From an uncultured Acetatifactor sp. (lineage in GTDB: Bacteria; Bacillota; Clostridia; Lachnospirales; Lachnospiraceae): 64,000 nucleotides of DNA. The stretch covers positions 62,001 to 126,000 of the forward strand of contig CANPXL010000003.1 in assembly GCA_947586055.1 (NCBI GenBank), written 5' to 3'. Below are positions 48,531-58,714 of this stretch, in pieces. Within the stretch, counting starts at the first letter, position 1. Each line of letters starts with the position of its first letter. Both the position numbers and the translations under genes were made by a program. The notes beneath the pieces are model-generated. The model was given only the letters and a program-made list of their open reading frames with translations. It was not told where the DNA came from and searched no databases.

Positions 48531-49778
48531 TCAGCCTCGGGGACGCGCCGTCTTTGGCTGGATCTTCAGGGTCTGCCCTCTGTATTCGCACAGCGCGTCG
48601 TCCATGCGGAGCGTGTCCAGAAGCTCCCTGCCATTTTTTGTCAGGCGGTAGATTTCTATCGTCCCGATGCCGCTTCCGCCTGCCCAGAGGGGACCGCGGG
48701 TTCTTGCGGCGTCCGGACTTTCATATTTCAGCTTCAGCATTCGGTCCTTGGTGCAGGTGCCGGAAATTTTGATCAGATGCGTGCGGTTTCGCGCCGTGAC
48801 ATGCCAGATAAAACGTTTCCCGTTTTCTCTTGCGCTCCACCTGCATTTTGTAAACAGGAACTGACTGTTGAGACCGAACTCGAAGTCTTCTCCGGTATAG
48901 GTCAGCTGTATCAGAAGCCTGCGCCGCAGGGGCAGGAAAAAGAAACGGGGGCAGCAGCTGCTGACAGCCAGAACGGAGTGGCGCAGTTCCCTGCCGGTGT
49001 GGGCGCTGGTGAGCCGGCAGCAGGCAAGCTGCATCCACGGCTTGTTAAAGCTCCGCCCCCAGTGCTTGTCCGCGTAGCCATAGCTGGTGTCGGCGCATAC
49101 CCGGTAGGTCTCGCCGTCCAACGTCACGGTTCCCTGGAAGAAGCTGTGGATCCCTTCTCCGTGCCAGTAGCTGTCCAGGGCGTTCAGGGCCTGAAACAGC
49201 GGCCCGGCCAGAAAACCGGTGTGACAGGAGACGGCCTTGTGCACTTCCAGATCCCATTCCATGACGCCGGGATCCGACATCAGGCTGCGGTGCGCCGCCT
49301 CTTCAGGCGTGACTTCCACACGCCCTGATATCCGGTCCTCCCGGTACATGCAGTCTTCCACCTGCATCACCAGAGGGCTTCCGGTGGTATTCAGGGCGCA
49401 GATGGGATAAAAGGCATGCAGCTGTCTGCCGGGCTGGCCGTCCTGACCGGGAAAGGCGCCGGCCTTGATCATGATATACGACGGCTTCATGCCCCGCTTG
49501 CGATAGTAGGGATGCCTTCCCAGAATAGGGCGGTCCCCGCCGAGACCGGGGTTGATGACATAATATTCCACAAAAAAAGTGCGGGATTCCCCTGTTTCTT
49601 CATGGATTCCCGAAAAAGAGTGCCACCACCGCATGTAGCCTCTTTTCCTGTGAAAGCCGTGAAACAACCCAAAACCCCGCCATACGTATGCATTTCGCTT
49701 CAGGTCGGATAAATTCATGTATCTTCTCGCTTCCTGCGGGTGCGGCGCACCCTCGGAGACTGAATGTTCGGTATCCAT
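48531..49778 (-). CDS. Tocopherol cyclase-like family protein
   Basis: WRGFGLFHGFHRKRGYMRWWHSFSGIHEETGESRTFFVEYYVINP; PSYIMIKAGAFPGQDGQPGRQLHAFYP; CADTSYGYADKHWGRSF. Family assigned from overall resemblance only. Confidence 0.6.
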   Translation of the reverse strand: MDTEHSVSEGAPHPQEARRYMNLSDLKRNAYVWRGFGLFHGFHRKRGYMRWWHSFSGIHEETGESRTFFVEYYVINPGLGGDRPILGRHPYYRKRGMKPSYIMIKAGAFPGQDGQPGRQLHAFYPICALNTTGSPLVMQVEDCMYREDRISGRVEVTPEEAAHRSLMSDPGVMEWDLEVHKAVSCHTGFLAGPLFQALNALDSYWHGEGIHSFFQGTVTLDGETYRVCADTSYGYADKHWGRSFNKPWMQLACCRLTSAHTGRELRHSVLAVSSCCPRFFFLPLRRRLLIQLTYTGEDFEFGLNSQFLFTKCRWSARENGKRFIWHVTARNRTHLIKISGTCTKDRMLKLKYESPDAARTRGPLWAGGSGIGTIEIYRLTKNGRELLDTLRMDDALCEYRGQTLKIQPKTARPRG

Positions 49779-49938
49779 ATTTCGTGGTGATATGCGTTAT
49801 TATACTACAATATGTAGGAAATGACAAGAGTGTCGTCGAAAAAAGATAAAACAGATCAAACTTCTGCGCAATTTATACTTGCAAAAAAAACTTCCGGGAA
49901 AGATAATAAGATTATCATGGAAAATAAAGGAGGACGAG

Positions 49939-52101
49939 ATGGAACAGAGACGATTCAGCACACCCCTTGACTTAAAGCAGGTCAGGATCACAGACGGATT
50001 TTGGGGAAGGGAGCAGGAGCTGGTGCGCAGGGAAGTGATCCCCTATCAGTGGGAAGCGCTGAACGACCGGATCCCGGAGGCCGCGCCCAGTTTTTGTATG
50101 CGGAATTTTAAGGTCGCGGGAAAGCTGATGCGGGAAAAGAAGGAAAAGGGATCGGCTTTCGTGGCGCCGGCGTATACCTTCAGGGGCTTTCAGGCGCTGC
50201 CGGAGGACCCCGCGCATCCGGATCCCGATAAATTTTACGGCTTTGTGTTCCAGGACAGCGATTTTTCCAAATGGATAGAAGCGGTGGGATATTCTCTGAT
50301 CAACCATCCCGATCCGGAGCTGGAGAAAACCGCGGACGAAGCCATAGACATTGTCTGCGCGGCACAGGCGGAGAACGGATATCTTGACACCTACTATATC
50401 ATCAACGGCATGGACCGGATCTTTACCAATCTTCGCGACCATCACGAGCTGTACTGCTTCGGACACCTGACGGAGGGTGCGATCGCCTACTATCAGGCCA
50501 CGGGCAAGGATAAGCTTTTAAAGGCGGCGGAAAGGTACGCGGATTTTATCAGCGAACGGTTCGGCCCCGGCGAGGGACAGTGCAAGGGGTATCCCGGACA
50601 TGAGATCGCGGAGATGGCGCTGGCGCGTCTCTATGAGGTGACGGGAGAGAAAAAATATCTGGAGCTGAGCAGCTTCTTCCTTGAGATGCGGGGGAGGCAG
50701 CCTTATTATTTTGACAGGGAAGAGAAAGAGCGGGCGGAATACGAGGGGAGACCCTACAGGACGCCGGAACCGGGTCTGCGTCATTTTTACCATCAGGCCC
50801 ATCTGCCCGTCCGGGAACAGACGGAGGCAACGGGGCACGCCGTGCGCGCCGTTTACCTGTACAGCGGCATGGCGGACATGGCGCGGCTGAAACAGGACGA
50901 GGGGATGTATGCGGCCTGCAGACGGCTCTGGAGCAGCATTGTCCGGGAAAAGCTTTACGTCACGGGCGGTATCGGGGGAACCCATATGGGCGAGGCGTTT
51001 TCCTTCCCTTATGATCTCCCGAACGATACCGCGTATTCGGAGACCTGCGCCGCCATCGGCCTGGCGTTTTTTGCGAGACGGATGCTGGAGATCGAGGCTG
51101 TGGGAGAATACGGCGACGTGATGGAGCAGGCCCTTTACAATACGGTGCTGGCCGGCATGGCGCTGGACGGAAAGAGTTTCTTCTATGTCAATCCGCTGGA
51201 GGTCCTTCCCGAGGCATGCAGGAAGGATGAGCGGAAATTTCATGTAAAGAGCGTGCGGCAGAAATGGTTCGGCTGTGCCTGCTGCCCGCCCAATATTGCC
51301 AGGATCGTAAGCTCCCTGGGGGCTTACGCGTACACGGCGGGCGAAGAGGTATTGTATACCCATCTGTATGTGGGAAGCAGGATACAATGCAGCCTGGGAG
51401 GAAAGCGGCTGGAGGTGGAGACGGAGAGCGGGTTCCCCTGGGACGGAAAGGTAAAAGTAACGCTTTCCGCGGAGGAGACAGTACCGGGGACGCTGGCTTT
51501 CCGGGTGCCGGGATGGTGCGGATCGGCCCGGGTGCAGGTGTGCGCGGGCGGCGCGGAGCCGGTTACTTTAAGTGTGAAGGACGGAGCATGGGAGCAGACG
51601 GACCAAGACGGCGCGGATGAAAAAAGCAGTATCACGGGAATCCGCCTGGAGAACGGATATCTGTATCTGACGGGAGACTGGCAGGACGGGGACAGAATCC
51701 TGCTGGATTTCCCCATGGAGGTGCGGATGGTCTGCGCCGGCGGAAAGGTGCGGGAAGATATGGGAAAAGCCGCGTTTACAAGGGGCCCCATCTGCTATTG
51801 CCTGGAGGAAGCGGACAACGGCAAGGACCTGTATCTTCTTCGGGCGGACACGGAGAAACTGATCTGCCGGGAATGCGGGAAGCTGGATCAGAGCGCGGTG
51901 CGGGTGGAGAAGACCGGGGAGCTGGGACATGAGATGTGCGTCCTGAAGGTGCCGGGAAGACGGCTGGAAAAGTCGGGCGGGGAAGCCTTATACGAAGATT
52001 ACGCGCCCCTGCGGGAAGAGCAGACGACGCTGACCTTTGTGCCCTATTACGCATGGAACAACCGAGGGGAGGGCGAGATGCAGGTCTGGGTGGCCGTGTA
52101 A
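49939..52101 (+). CDS. Glycoside hydrolase family 127 (beta-L-arabinofuranosidase-like)
   Basis: RRFSTPLDLKQVRITDGFWGREQELVRREVIPYQWEALNDR; YVTGGIGGTHMGEAFSFPYDLPNDTAYSETCAAIGLAFFARRML; WFGCACCPPNIARIVSSLGAYAY. Confidence 0.9.
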   Translation: MEQRRFSTPLDLKQVRITDGFWGREQELVRREVIPYQWEALNDRIPEAAPSFCMRNFKVAGKLMREKKEKGSAFVAPAYTFRGFQALPEDPAHPDPDKFYGFVFQDSDFSKWIEAVGYSLINHPDPELEKTADEAIDIVCAAQAENGYLDTYYIINGMDRIFTNLRDHHELYCFGHLTEGAIAYYQATGKDKLLKAAERYADFISERFGPGEGQCKGYPGHEIAEMALARLYEVTGEKKYLELSSFFLEMRGRQPYYFDREEKERAEYEGRPYRTPEPGLRHFYHQAHLPVREQTEATGHAVRAVYLYSGMADMARLKQDEGMYAACRRLWSSIVREKLYVTGGIGGTHMGEAFSFPYDLPNDTAYSETCAAIGLAFFARRMLEIEAVGEYGDVMEQALYNTVLAGMALDGKSFFYVNPLEVLPEACRKDERKFHVKSVRQKWFGCACCPPNIARIVSSLGAYAYTAGEEVLYTHLYVGSRIQCSLGGKRLEVETESGFPWDGKVKVTLSAEETVPGTLAFRVPGWCGSARVQVCAGGAEPVTLSVKDGAWEQTDQDGADEKSSITGIRLENGYLYLTGDWQDGDRILLDFPMEVRMVCAGGKVREDMGKAAFTRGPICYCLEEADNGKDLYLLRADTEKLICRECGKLDQSAVRVEKTGELGHEMCVLKVPGRRLEKSGGEALYEDYAPLREEQTTLTFVPYYAWNNRGEGEMQVWVAV

Positions 52102-52144
52102 AGAACGGACAGAGACGACGGGTATTTTTACAAGGAGTGTCGGC

Positions 52145-55100
52145 ATGGCATTTGTACATCTTCACGTCCATACGGAATATTCCCTGCTGGACGGTTCCAA
52201 CAAAATAAAAGAATATGTGGCCCGGGTGAAGGAGCTTGGGATGGACAGCGCCGCCATCACCGACCACGGCGTGATGTACGGGGTCATTGATTTCTACAGG
52301 GCGGCGAGAGAGGCGGGGATCAAGCCCATTCTGGGTTGTGAAGTTTATGTGGCGCCTCATTCCAGATTTGACCGGGAGCTGTCCGGCGGTGAGGACAGAT
52401 ACTATCATCTCGTGCTGCTGGCAGAAAATAACACCGGTTATGCAAACCTGATGAAAATTGTCAGCAGGGGTTTTACGGAAGGCTATTATTATCGGCCCAG
52501 AGTGGACATGGAGGTCCTGAACCAGTACCACGAGGGAATCATCGCGCTGTCCGCCTGTCTGGCGGGCGAAGTGCAGCGCTGCATCATGAAGGGGCTGTAC
52601 GGGGAAGCGAGGGAAGCGGCGAAAAAATACGAGAACTGCTTCGGGAAAGGCAATTTCTTTCTGGAGCTGCAGGATCACGGGATGCCGGAGCAGAGACTTG
52701 TCAACACCGAGCTTCTGAAGATGAGCAGGGAGCTTGAGATCCCGCTGGTGGTTACGAACGACGTCCATTATACCTACGCTTCGGACGCGGATTCCCACGA
52801 TATCCTGCTGTGTCTCCAGACGGGAAAGAAGCTTGCGGACGAAGACAGGATGCGCTATGAGGGCGGTCAGTATTATGTAAAGAGCGAGGAAGAGATGAAG
52901 GGGCTCTTTCCCTATGCCTGGGAGGCGGTAGAGAACACCCAGCGCATCGCGGACCGCTGTCATGTGGAAATAGAATTTGGCGTCACGAAGCTGCCGCATT
53001 ATGAGGTGCCGGAGGGGTACGACTCCTGGAGCTACCTGAACAAGCTCTGCGACGAGGGCCTTGCCCAGCGCTACGGCGACGGGGATCAGCCCGCGGGAAA
53101 TACCGGCCAGACGCTTCGGGAGCGGCTGGATTATGAGCTTTCCGTCATCCGGACCATGGGGTATGTGGACTACTTCCTTATCGTATGGGATTTTATCAAC
53201 TATGCGAGAAGCCAGGGGATCCCGGTGGGGCCGGGCCGGGGTTCGGCGGCGGGGAGCATGGTCTCCTACTGTCTGAAGATTACCAATATAGATCCCATAC
53301 GCTATCAGCTTCTCTTCGAGCGATTTCTGAACCCGGAGAGAGTTTCCATGCCCGATATTGACATTGACTTCTGTTTTGAACGCAGGCAGGAGGTCATCGA
53401 CTATGTGGGCCGGAAGTATGGGACGGAAAAGGTGGTGCAGATCGTTACCTTCGGCACGCTGGCGGCAAAGGCCGTGATCAGGGACGTAGGGCGTGTTATG
53501 GATCTGCCGTACAGCTTTGTGGACTCCATCGCAAAACTTGTCCCCAGAGAACTGAACATTACGCTGGATCTGGCGCTGGAGAAAAATCCGGAACTTCGCA
53601 AGATGTACCAGGAGGATGAGCAGGTCCGCCGTCTTATCGATATGAGCAAACGTCTGGAGGGACTGCCGAGAAACACCTCCATGCACGCCGCGGGGGTGGT
53701 GATCTGTCCGAAAGCGGCGGATGAATTTGTCCCCCTGTCCAGGGGCAGCGACGGTTCTGTGACCACACAGTTCACCATGACCACCCTGGAGGAACTGGGA
53801 CTGTTAAAGATGGATTTTCTGGGACTGCGGACGCTTACCGTGATCCATGACGCCGTGGAGTTCATCGAGGAAGGCAGAGGGGTCCGCATCGACATCGACA
53901 ACATTGACTATAACGACCGGAATGTGCTTGCCTCCATCGGGACCGGCAGAACGGAAGGCGTCTTCCAGCTGGAGAGCGGCGGGATGAAAAGCTTTATGAA
54001 AGAGCTGCGCCCGCAGAATCTGGAGGACATCATCGCGGGAATTTCCCTGTACCGGCCGGGCCCCATGGATTTTATTCCAAAGTATATCAGAGGAAAGAAC
54101 AATCACAGCGATGTGGTTTACTCCTGTCCTCAGCTGGAGCCGATTCTCGCGCCCACTTACGGGTGTATCGTCTATCAGGAGCAGGTGATGCAGATCGTGC
54201 GGGACCTGGGCGGTTATACACTGGGGCGAAGCGATCTGGTGCGCCGCGCCATGAGTAAGAAAAAACAGGCCGTCATGGAGAAGGAGCGGGCCAACTTTAT
54301 CTATGGGAACGCGGAGGAAGGCGTTCCGGGCTGCGTGGCAAAGGGGATCGATGAGAAAACCGCGGGCGGCATTTACGACGACATGATGGATTTCGCAAAA
54401 TACGCCTTTAACAAGTCCCATGCGGCCTGCTATGCGGTGGTGGCTTATCAGACCGCGTTTTTGAAGTATTACTATCCGGTGGAGTTTATGGCGGCGCTTT
54501 TGACGTCCGTGATCGACAATCCCGGCAAGGTTTCCGAATATATTCTGATCTGCCGCAGCATGGGAATCGAACTGCTGCCGCCGGATGTGAACGAAGGGGG
54601 AAAGGGATTTTCCGTGTCGGGAGACAGGATCCGCTATGCCCTGACGGCGATCCGGGGCGTGGGAAGGCCCGTGATCGACAGTCTGGTACAGGAACGTCAG
54701 GCCAGAGGTCCGTTTACCAACCTGAAGGATCTTATCACCCGAACGGCGGAGAAGGATCTGAACAAGCGTGTGATGGAGAGTTTTATCAAGGCGGGAGCCC
54801 TGGACGGCCTGGGCGGCACAAGAAAACAGTTCATGAGTGTTTACGCGCAGTTTATGGACAGTGTTTCAAAGGAACGCAAAAGCAGTATGGCGGGTCAGAT
54901 CTCGCTGTTTGATATCGCCGACGAGTCCCAGAAGGAGGAATTTGACGTACGTCTTCCGGATGTGGGAGAATATCCCAAGGAGATGCTGCTTTCCTTTGAA
55001 AAGGAAGTGCTGGGCATCTATATAAGCGGACATCCTCTGGAACAGTATCGGGAAATCTGGCAGAAATATATTACCAATACCGCCGGTGATTTCGCGTTGG

Positions 55101-55783
55101 ACGAAGAGACCGGCAGCATAAAAGCGGAAGACCGGAGCGTTGTGACGGTGGGCGGCCTTGTGACCGATAGGACGGTTAAGTACACCAAAGACAACAGGAT
55201 CATGGTGTTTCTGAATCTGGAGGACCTGGTGGGAACTGCGGAGATCATTGTGTTTCCGACCGCGTATGAAAAGTATGGCGCGCTGATCCAGGAGGATGCA
55301 AAGCTTTTTATCCGGGGCCGCGTGTCCGCGGAAGAGGACAAGGACGGAAAAATTCTCTGCGACGAGATCGTGACGTTTGAGGATGCAGCCCGGCTGCAGG
55401 AGGGCGCTCCGCTGTTTCAGGAAAGAGCCCGCGGATCTTCGGGCCGCCGGATCGGTTCCGGCGTTTCCTGGACAGGCGCGGGACGTATGGGCGGGCCGTC
55501 GTACGGCGCCGCCGGATCGGGCCCGGCGGGAGGGAACGGCGCTCCCGCGGGGCTTCCCAAAGGACTGTGGATCCAGTTTTCCACACAGGAAAGCTACGAG
55601 GCAAGGGAACAGGAGCTTTTGTCCGCCATTGCGGATTCTGACGGAAACGACGACGTGGTGATCTATGTGAAAGATTCAAAGAGGATAAAGGTGCTGCCGC
55701 CGAACCTGCGGGTGAGTGCGGACGGGGAGCTTGCCGGAAAGCTTCGGGCGGCTTTCGGGGAGGAAAACGTAAAAATTCGCTGA
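52145..55783 (+). CDS. dnaE: DNA polymerase III subunit alpha
   Basis: MAFVHLHVHTEYSLLDGSNKIKEYVARVKELGMDSAAITDHGVMYGVIDFY (PHP domain); GPGRGSAAGSMVSYCL; PDIDIDFCFERRQEVIDYV. Confidence 0.96.
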   Translation: MAFVHLHVHTEYSLLDGSNKIKEYVARVKELGMDSAAITDHGVMYGVIDFYRAAREAGIKPILGCEVYVAPHSRFDRELSGGEDRYYHLVLLAENNTGYANLMKIVSRGFTEGYYYRPRVDMEVLNQYHEGIIALSACLAGEVQRCIMKGLYGEAREAAKKYENCFGKGNFFLELQDHGMPEQRLVNTELLKMSRELEIPLVVTNDVHYTYASDADSHDILLCLQTGKKLADEDRMRYEGGQYYVKSEEEMKGLFPYAWEAVENTQRIADRCHVEIEFGVTKLPHYEVPEGYDSWSYLNKLCDEGLAQRYGDGDQPAGNTGQTLRERLDYELSVIRTMGYVDYFLIVWDFINYARSQGIPVGPGRGSAAGSMVSYCLKITNIDPIRYQLLFERFLNPERVSMPDIDIDFCFERRQEVIDYVGRKYGTEKVVQIVTFGTLAAKAVIRDVGRVMDLPYSFVDSIAKLVPRELNITLDLALEKNPELRKMYQEDEQVRRLIDMSKRLEGLPRNTSMHAAGVVICPKAADEFVPLSRGSDGSVTTQFTMTTLEELGLLKMDFLGLRTLTVIHDAVEFIEEGRGVRIDIDNIDYNDRNVLASIGTGRTEGVFQLESGGMKSFMKELRPQNLEDIIAGISLYRPGPMDFIPKYIRGKNNHSDVVYSCPQLEPILAPTYGCIVYQEQVMQIVRDLGGYTLGRSDLVRRAMSKKKQAVMEKERANFIYGNAEEGVPGCVAKGIDEKTAGGIYDDMMDFAKYAFNKSHAACYAVVAYQTAFLKYYYPVEFMAALLTSVIDNPGKVSEYILICRSMGIELLPPDVNEGGKGFSVSGDRIRYALTAIRGVGRPVIDSLVQERQARGPFTNLKDLITRTAEKDLNKRVMESFIKAGALDGLGGTRKQFMSVYAQFMDSVSKERKSSMAGQISLFDIADESQKEEFDVRLPDVGEYPKEMLLSFEKEVLGIYISGHPLEQYREIWQKYITNTAGDFALDEETGSIKAEDRSVVTVGGLVTDRTVKYTKDNRIMVFLNLEDLVGTAEIIVFPTAYEKYGALIQEDAKLFIRGRVSAEEDKDGKILCDEIVTFEDAARLQEGAPLFQERARGSSGRRIGSGVSWTGAGRMGGPSYGAAGSGPAGGNGAPAGLPKGLWIQFSTQESYEAREQELLSAIADSDGNDDVVIYVKDSKRIKVLPPNLRVSADGELAGKLRAAFGEENVKIR

Positions 55784-55879
55784 AGTTGGCACACAGGCTA
55801 TTGAAAACCCGGACGAAATGAATTAAAATAGGGTATCGAAGCAGAGAAAAGGAATCTGTTATCGGGAGGGAAACAGGTC

Positions 55880-56854
55880 ATGGCAAGTGAGATTAAGACC
55901 ATTGCGGTTATGACGAGCGGAGGCGACGCTCCGGGCATGAATGCCGCCATCCGCGCGGTTACCCGGACGGCAATTTCCAGAGGGCTGAAGATCAAGGGAA
56001 TCAAGCGCGGTTACATGGGGCTTTTGAATGAAGAGATCACGGAGATGGAAGCGCGCGATGTCTCCGATATCATACAGCGGGGCGGCACCATTCTTGGAAC
56101 GGCCAGATGTCAGGAGTTTCACAGGCCGGAGGTGCAGCAGAAGGCCGCGGAAATCTGCAGAAAGCATGACATCGACGGCATCGTGGTCATCGGGGGCGAC
56201 GGTTCCTACAGAGGGGCGCAGGCGCTTTCCCGCCAGGGGATCAATACGGTGGGACTGCCCGGCACCATAGACCTCGACATCGCCTGCACGGATTATACCA
56301 TCGGCTTCGACACGGCGGTAAACACGGCCATGGAGGCCATCGATAAGGTCAAGGACACTTCCTCTTCCCATGAACGCTGCAGCATCATTGAAGTGATGGG
56401 CCGCAACGCGGGCTATATCGCTCTCTGGTGCGGTATCTCCAACGGCGCGGAGGACATTCTTCTCCCCGAAAAGTATGACTACGACGAGCAGGAAATCATC
56501 AACCATATCATCGCCAGCCGTAAGCGGGGAAAAACGCATCATCTGATCATCAATGCGGAGGGCATCGGCCATTCGGTTTCCATGGCAAGGAGGATCGAGG
56601 CCGCAACGGGCATGGAGACCAGAGCCACCATTCTGGGGTATATGCAGCGGGGCGGAAACCCTACGGCCAGAGATCGTTATTACGCCTCGATCATGGGCGC
56701 GATGGCGGTGGATGTGATGCTTCAGGGAAAGACGAACCGTGTGATCGGTCACAGACACGGAGAATTTATCGACGTGGACATCGAGGAAGCGCTTCAGATG
56801 GAAAAACACATCGACGAATATCAGTACGAGGTTGCGCAGATGCTGACGATATAA
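55880..56854 (+). CDS. pfkA: 6-phosphofructokinase
   Basis: IAVMTSGGDAPGMNAAIRAVTRTAISRGLKIKGIKRGYMGL; VVIGGDGSYRGAQAL; GYMQRGGNPTARDR. Confidence 0.95.
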   Translation: MASEIKTIAVMTSGGDAPGMNAAIRAVTRTAISRGLKIKGIKRGYMGLLNEEITEMEARDVSDIIQRGGTILGTARCQEFHRPEVQQKAAEICRKHDIDGIVVIGGDGSYRGAQALSRQGINTVGLPGTIDLDIACTDYTIGFDTAVNTAMEAIDKVKDTSSSHERCSIIEVMGRNAGYIALWCGISNGAEDILLPEKYDYDEQEIINHIIASRKRGKTHHLIINAEGIGHSVSMARRIEAATGMETRATILGYMQRGGNPTARDRYYASIMGAMAVDVMLQGKTNRVIGHRHGEFIDVDIEEALQMEKHIDEYQYEVAQMLTI

Positions 56855-56887
56855 GACGGCAAGACCGGAAGCATGTCCGGAAAACAG

Positions 56888-56920
56888 CGGCTCTCCCTGC
56901 AGGGAGAGCCGTCTTTGTAA
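56888..56920 (+). terminator. pfkA terminator
   Basis: cggctctccct-gca-gggagagccg-tcttt. Confidence 0.8.
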
Positions 56921-56932
56921 AGGAGACTGGGG

Positions 56933-57730
56933 ATGATCACCAGCAGTGCAAACGGGAAAGTAAAACAGGTGATACAATGGCAGAACAAAGCCAGAGAGCG
57001 CAGGGAGGCCGGAATTTTTCTGACGGAGGGGATTAAACTGTTTCAGGAGGCGCCGGAAGCGTGCGTCAGGGAAGTCTATCTGTCGGAGAATGCGGCGGAG
57101 CGTCTGAGAAAAGATGCGGTTCTCTGGGGAAAAATCCAGCGGATCGGTTATGAGACGGTGGAAGAGACGCTGTTCCGAAAAATGTCCGATACCGATACTC
57201 CACAGGGGATCCTGTGCGTGATCCGCAGGCCGGAGTACACGCTGGACCGTCTTCTGGACGGGCCGGCGCCGCTGCTGGTGATACTGGAGAACCTGCAGGA
57301 TCCGGGAAATCTGGGAACGATCCTGCGGACGGGCGAGGGCGCGGGCATAACAGGCGTGATACTTGGAAAAGAAACGGTTGATATTTATCATCCCAAGACG
57401 GTCAGGGCCACGATGGGATCCATCTTCCGGGTTCCCTTCGTCTGTACGGACGATCTGAAGAAAACCGTGGAAATCGTCCGCAGCCGTGGCGTGAAAGTAT
57501 ACGCCGCCCACCTTTCCGGAAAGGATCTTTACACGGGACATTCCTTCCGCGGGGGAACGGCGTTTCTGATTGGGAACGAGGCAAAAGGCTTAAGCGCCGG
57601 GATGACGGCGCTTGCGGACGGCCTGCTGCGGATTCCCATGGAAGGGAAGGTAGAATCGTTAAACGCAGCGGTGGCGGCGGCCCTGCTGGTGTATGAAGCG
57701 CACAGACAGCGCAAGGCGTTTTGTGGCTGA
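56933..57730 (+). CDS. TrmH/SpoU family RNA 2'-O-methyltransferase
   Basis: LVILENLQDPGNLGTILRTGEGAGITGVILG; FLIGNEAKGLS; VESLNAAVAAALLVYEAHRQR. Confidence 0.92.
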   Translation: MITSSANGKVKQVIQWQNKARERREAGIFLTEGIKLFQEAPEACVREVYLSENAAERLRKDAVLWGKIQRIGYETVEETLFRKMSDTDTPQGILCVIRRPEYTLDRLLDGPAPLLVILENLQDPGNLGTILRTGEGAGITGVILGKETVDIYHPKTVRATMGSIFRVPFVCTDDLKKTVEIVRSRGVKVYAAHLSGKDLYTGHSFRGGTAFLIGNEAKGLSAGMTALADGLLRIPMEGKVESLNAAVAAALLVYEAHRQRKAFCG

Positions 57731-57790
57731 AAAACGTAAAACGGAGAAGGCACCGGCAGCGAAAAGTTTCGGCGCGGAAAGGGAGAAAAA

Positions 57791-58597
57791 ATGAAAATTG
57801 GATTGATCGGACTGGGAAATATGGCCACGGCCATGATCGGAGGAATGCTTTCCAGGGGGCTGGTGGAACCGGCGGACCTGATCGGTTCCGCAAAAACGCG
57901 GGAAACGGCTGAAAAAGTAAGGGAGACATATAAAATAACGACCGTTCTTGATAATGCGCAGGTGGCAAGGGAGGCGGATATCCTGTTTCTCGCCGTGAAG
58001 CCTGCGTTCATTGCGGAGGTGATAGAAGAGATCCGTACAGTCGTCCGTGAGGAAACCATCGTTGTCAGTATCGCGGCCGGATGGAATCTTGCCGGTCTGG
58101 CGGCGGCTTTCGGCAGACCGGAGCTGAAACTGGTGCGCTGTATGCCGAACACGCCCGCAATGGTGCTGGAAGGCTGTACCGGCATCTGTCTGGGGGATAA
58201 GGTGACCGCGGAAGAGGGAGAAAGGGTGATGGGGCTTTTCAACGCCTTTGGGAGAGCGGGCATCGTCCCGGAACGTCTGATGGATGTGGTCGTGGGCGTC
58301 AGCGGCAGTTCTCCCGCTTATGTGTTTCTGTTTATAGAAGCGATGGCGGACGCGGCGGTTGCGGGAGGCATGCCCAGAAAACAGGCGTATGAATTCGCGG
58401 CTCAGTCGGTTTTGGGAAGCGCAAAGATGGTTCTGGAAACAGGAATGCATCCGGGCCAGCTTAAGGATATGGTATGTTCTCCCGGCGGTACGACCATCGA
58501 AGCCGTAAAGGTTCTGGAAGAGAAAGGATTCCGGGGCGCGGTCATGGACGCTGTGGCAGCGTGTGTGAAAAAATCCGAAAATATGACAAAAAAATAA
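57791..58597 (+). CDS. proC: Pyrroline-5-carboxylate reductase
   Basis: MKIGLIGLGNMATAMIGGMLSRGL; RCMPNTPAMVLEGCTGI; GSSPAYVFLFIEAMADAAVAGGMPR; CSPGGTTIEAVKVLEEKGFRGAVMDAV. Confidence 0.95.
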   Translation: MKIGLIGLGNMATAMIGGMLSRGLVEPADLIGSAKTRETAEKVRETYKITTVLDNAQVAREADILFLAVKPAFIAEVIEEIRTVVREETIVVSIAAGWNLAGLAAAFGRPELKLVRCMPNTPAMVLEGCTGICLGDKVTAEEGERVMGLFNAFGRAGIVPERLMDVVVGVSGSSPAYVFLFIEAMADAAVAGGMPRKQAYEFAAQSVLGSAKMVLETGMHPGQLKDMVCSPGGTTIEAVKVLEEKGFRGAVMDAVAACVKKSENMTKK

Positions 58598-58714
58598 GGG
58601 TTGACAAAAATAAGTGCTTCTGCTATCATACAATCCGTAATAAATTTAACAAGTTTGTAATAATTTTATTAAGAAATGAAATTATTACTGTTAAATTTGT
58701 CAGGAGGGAACTGT

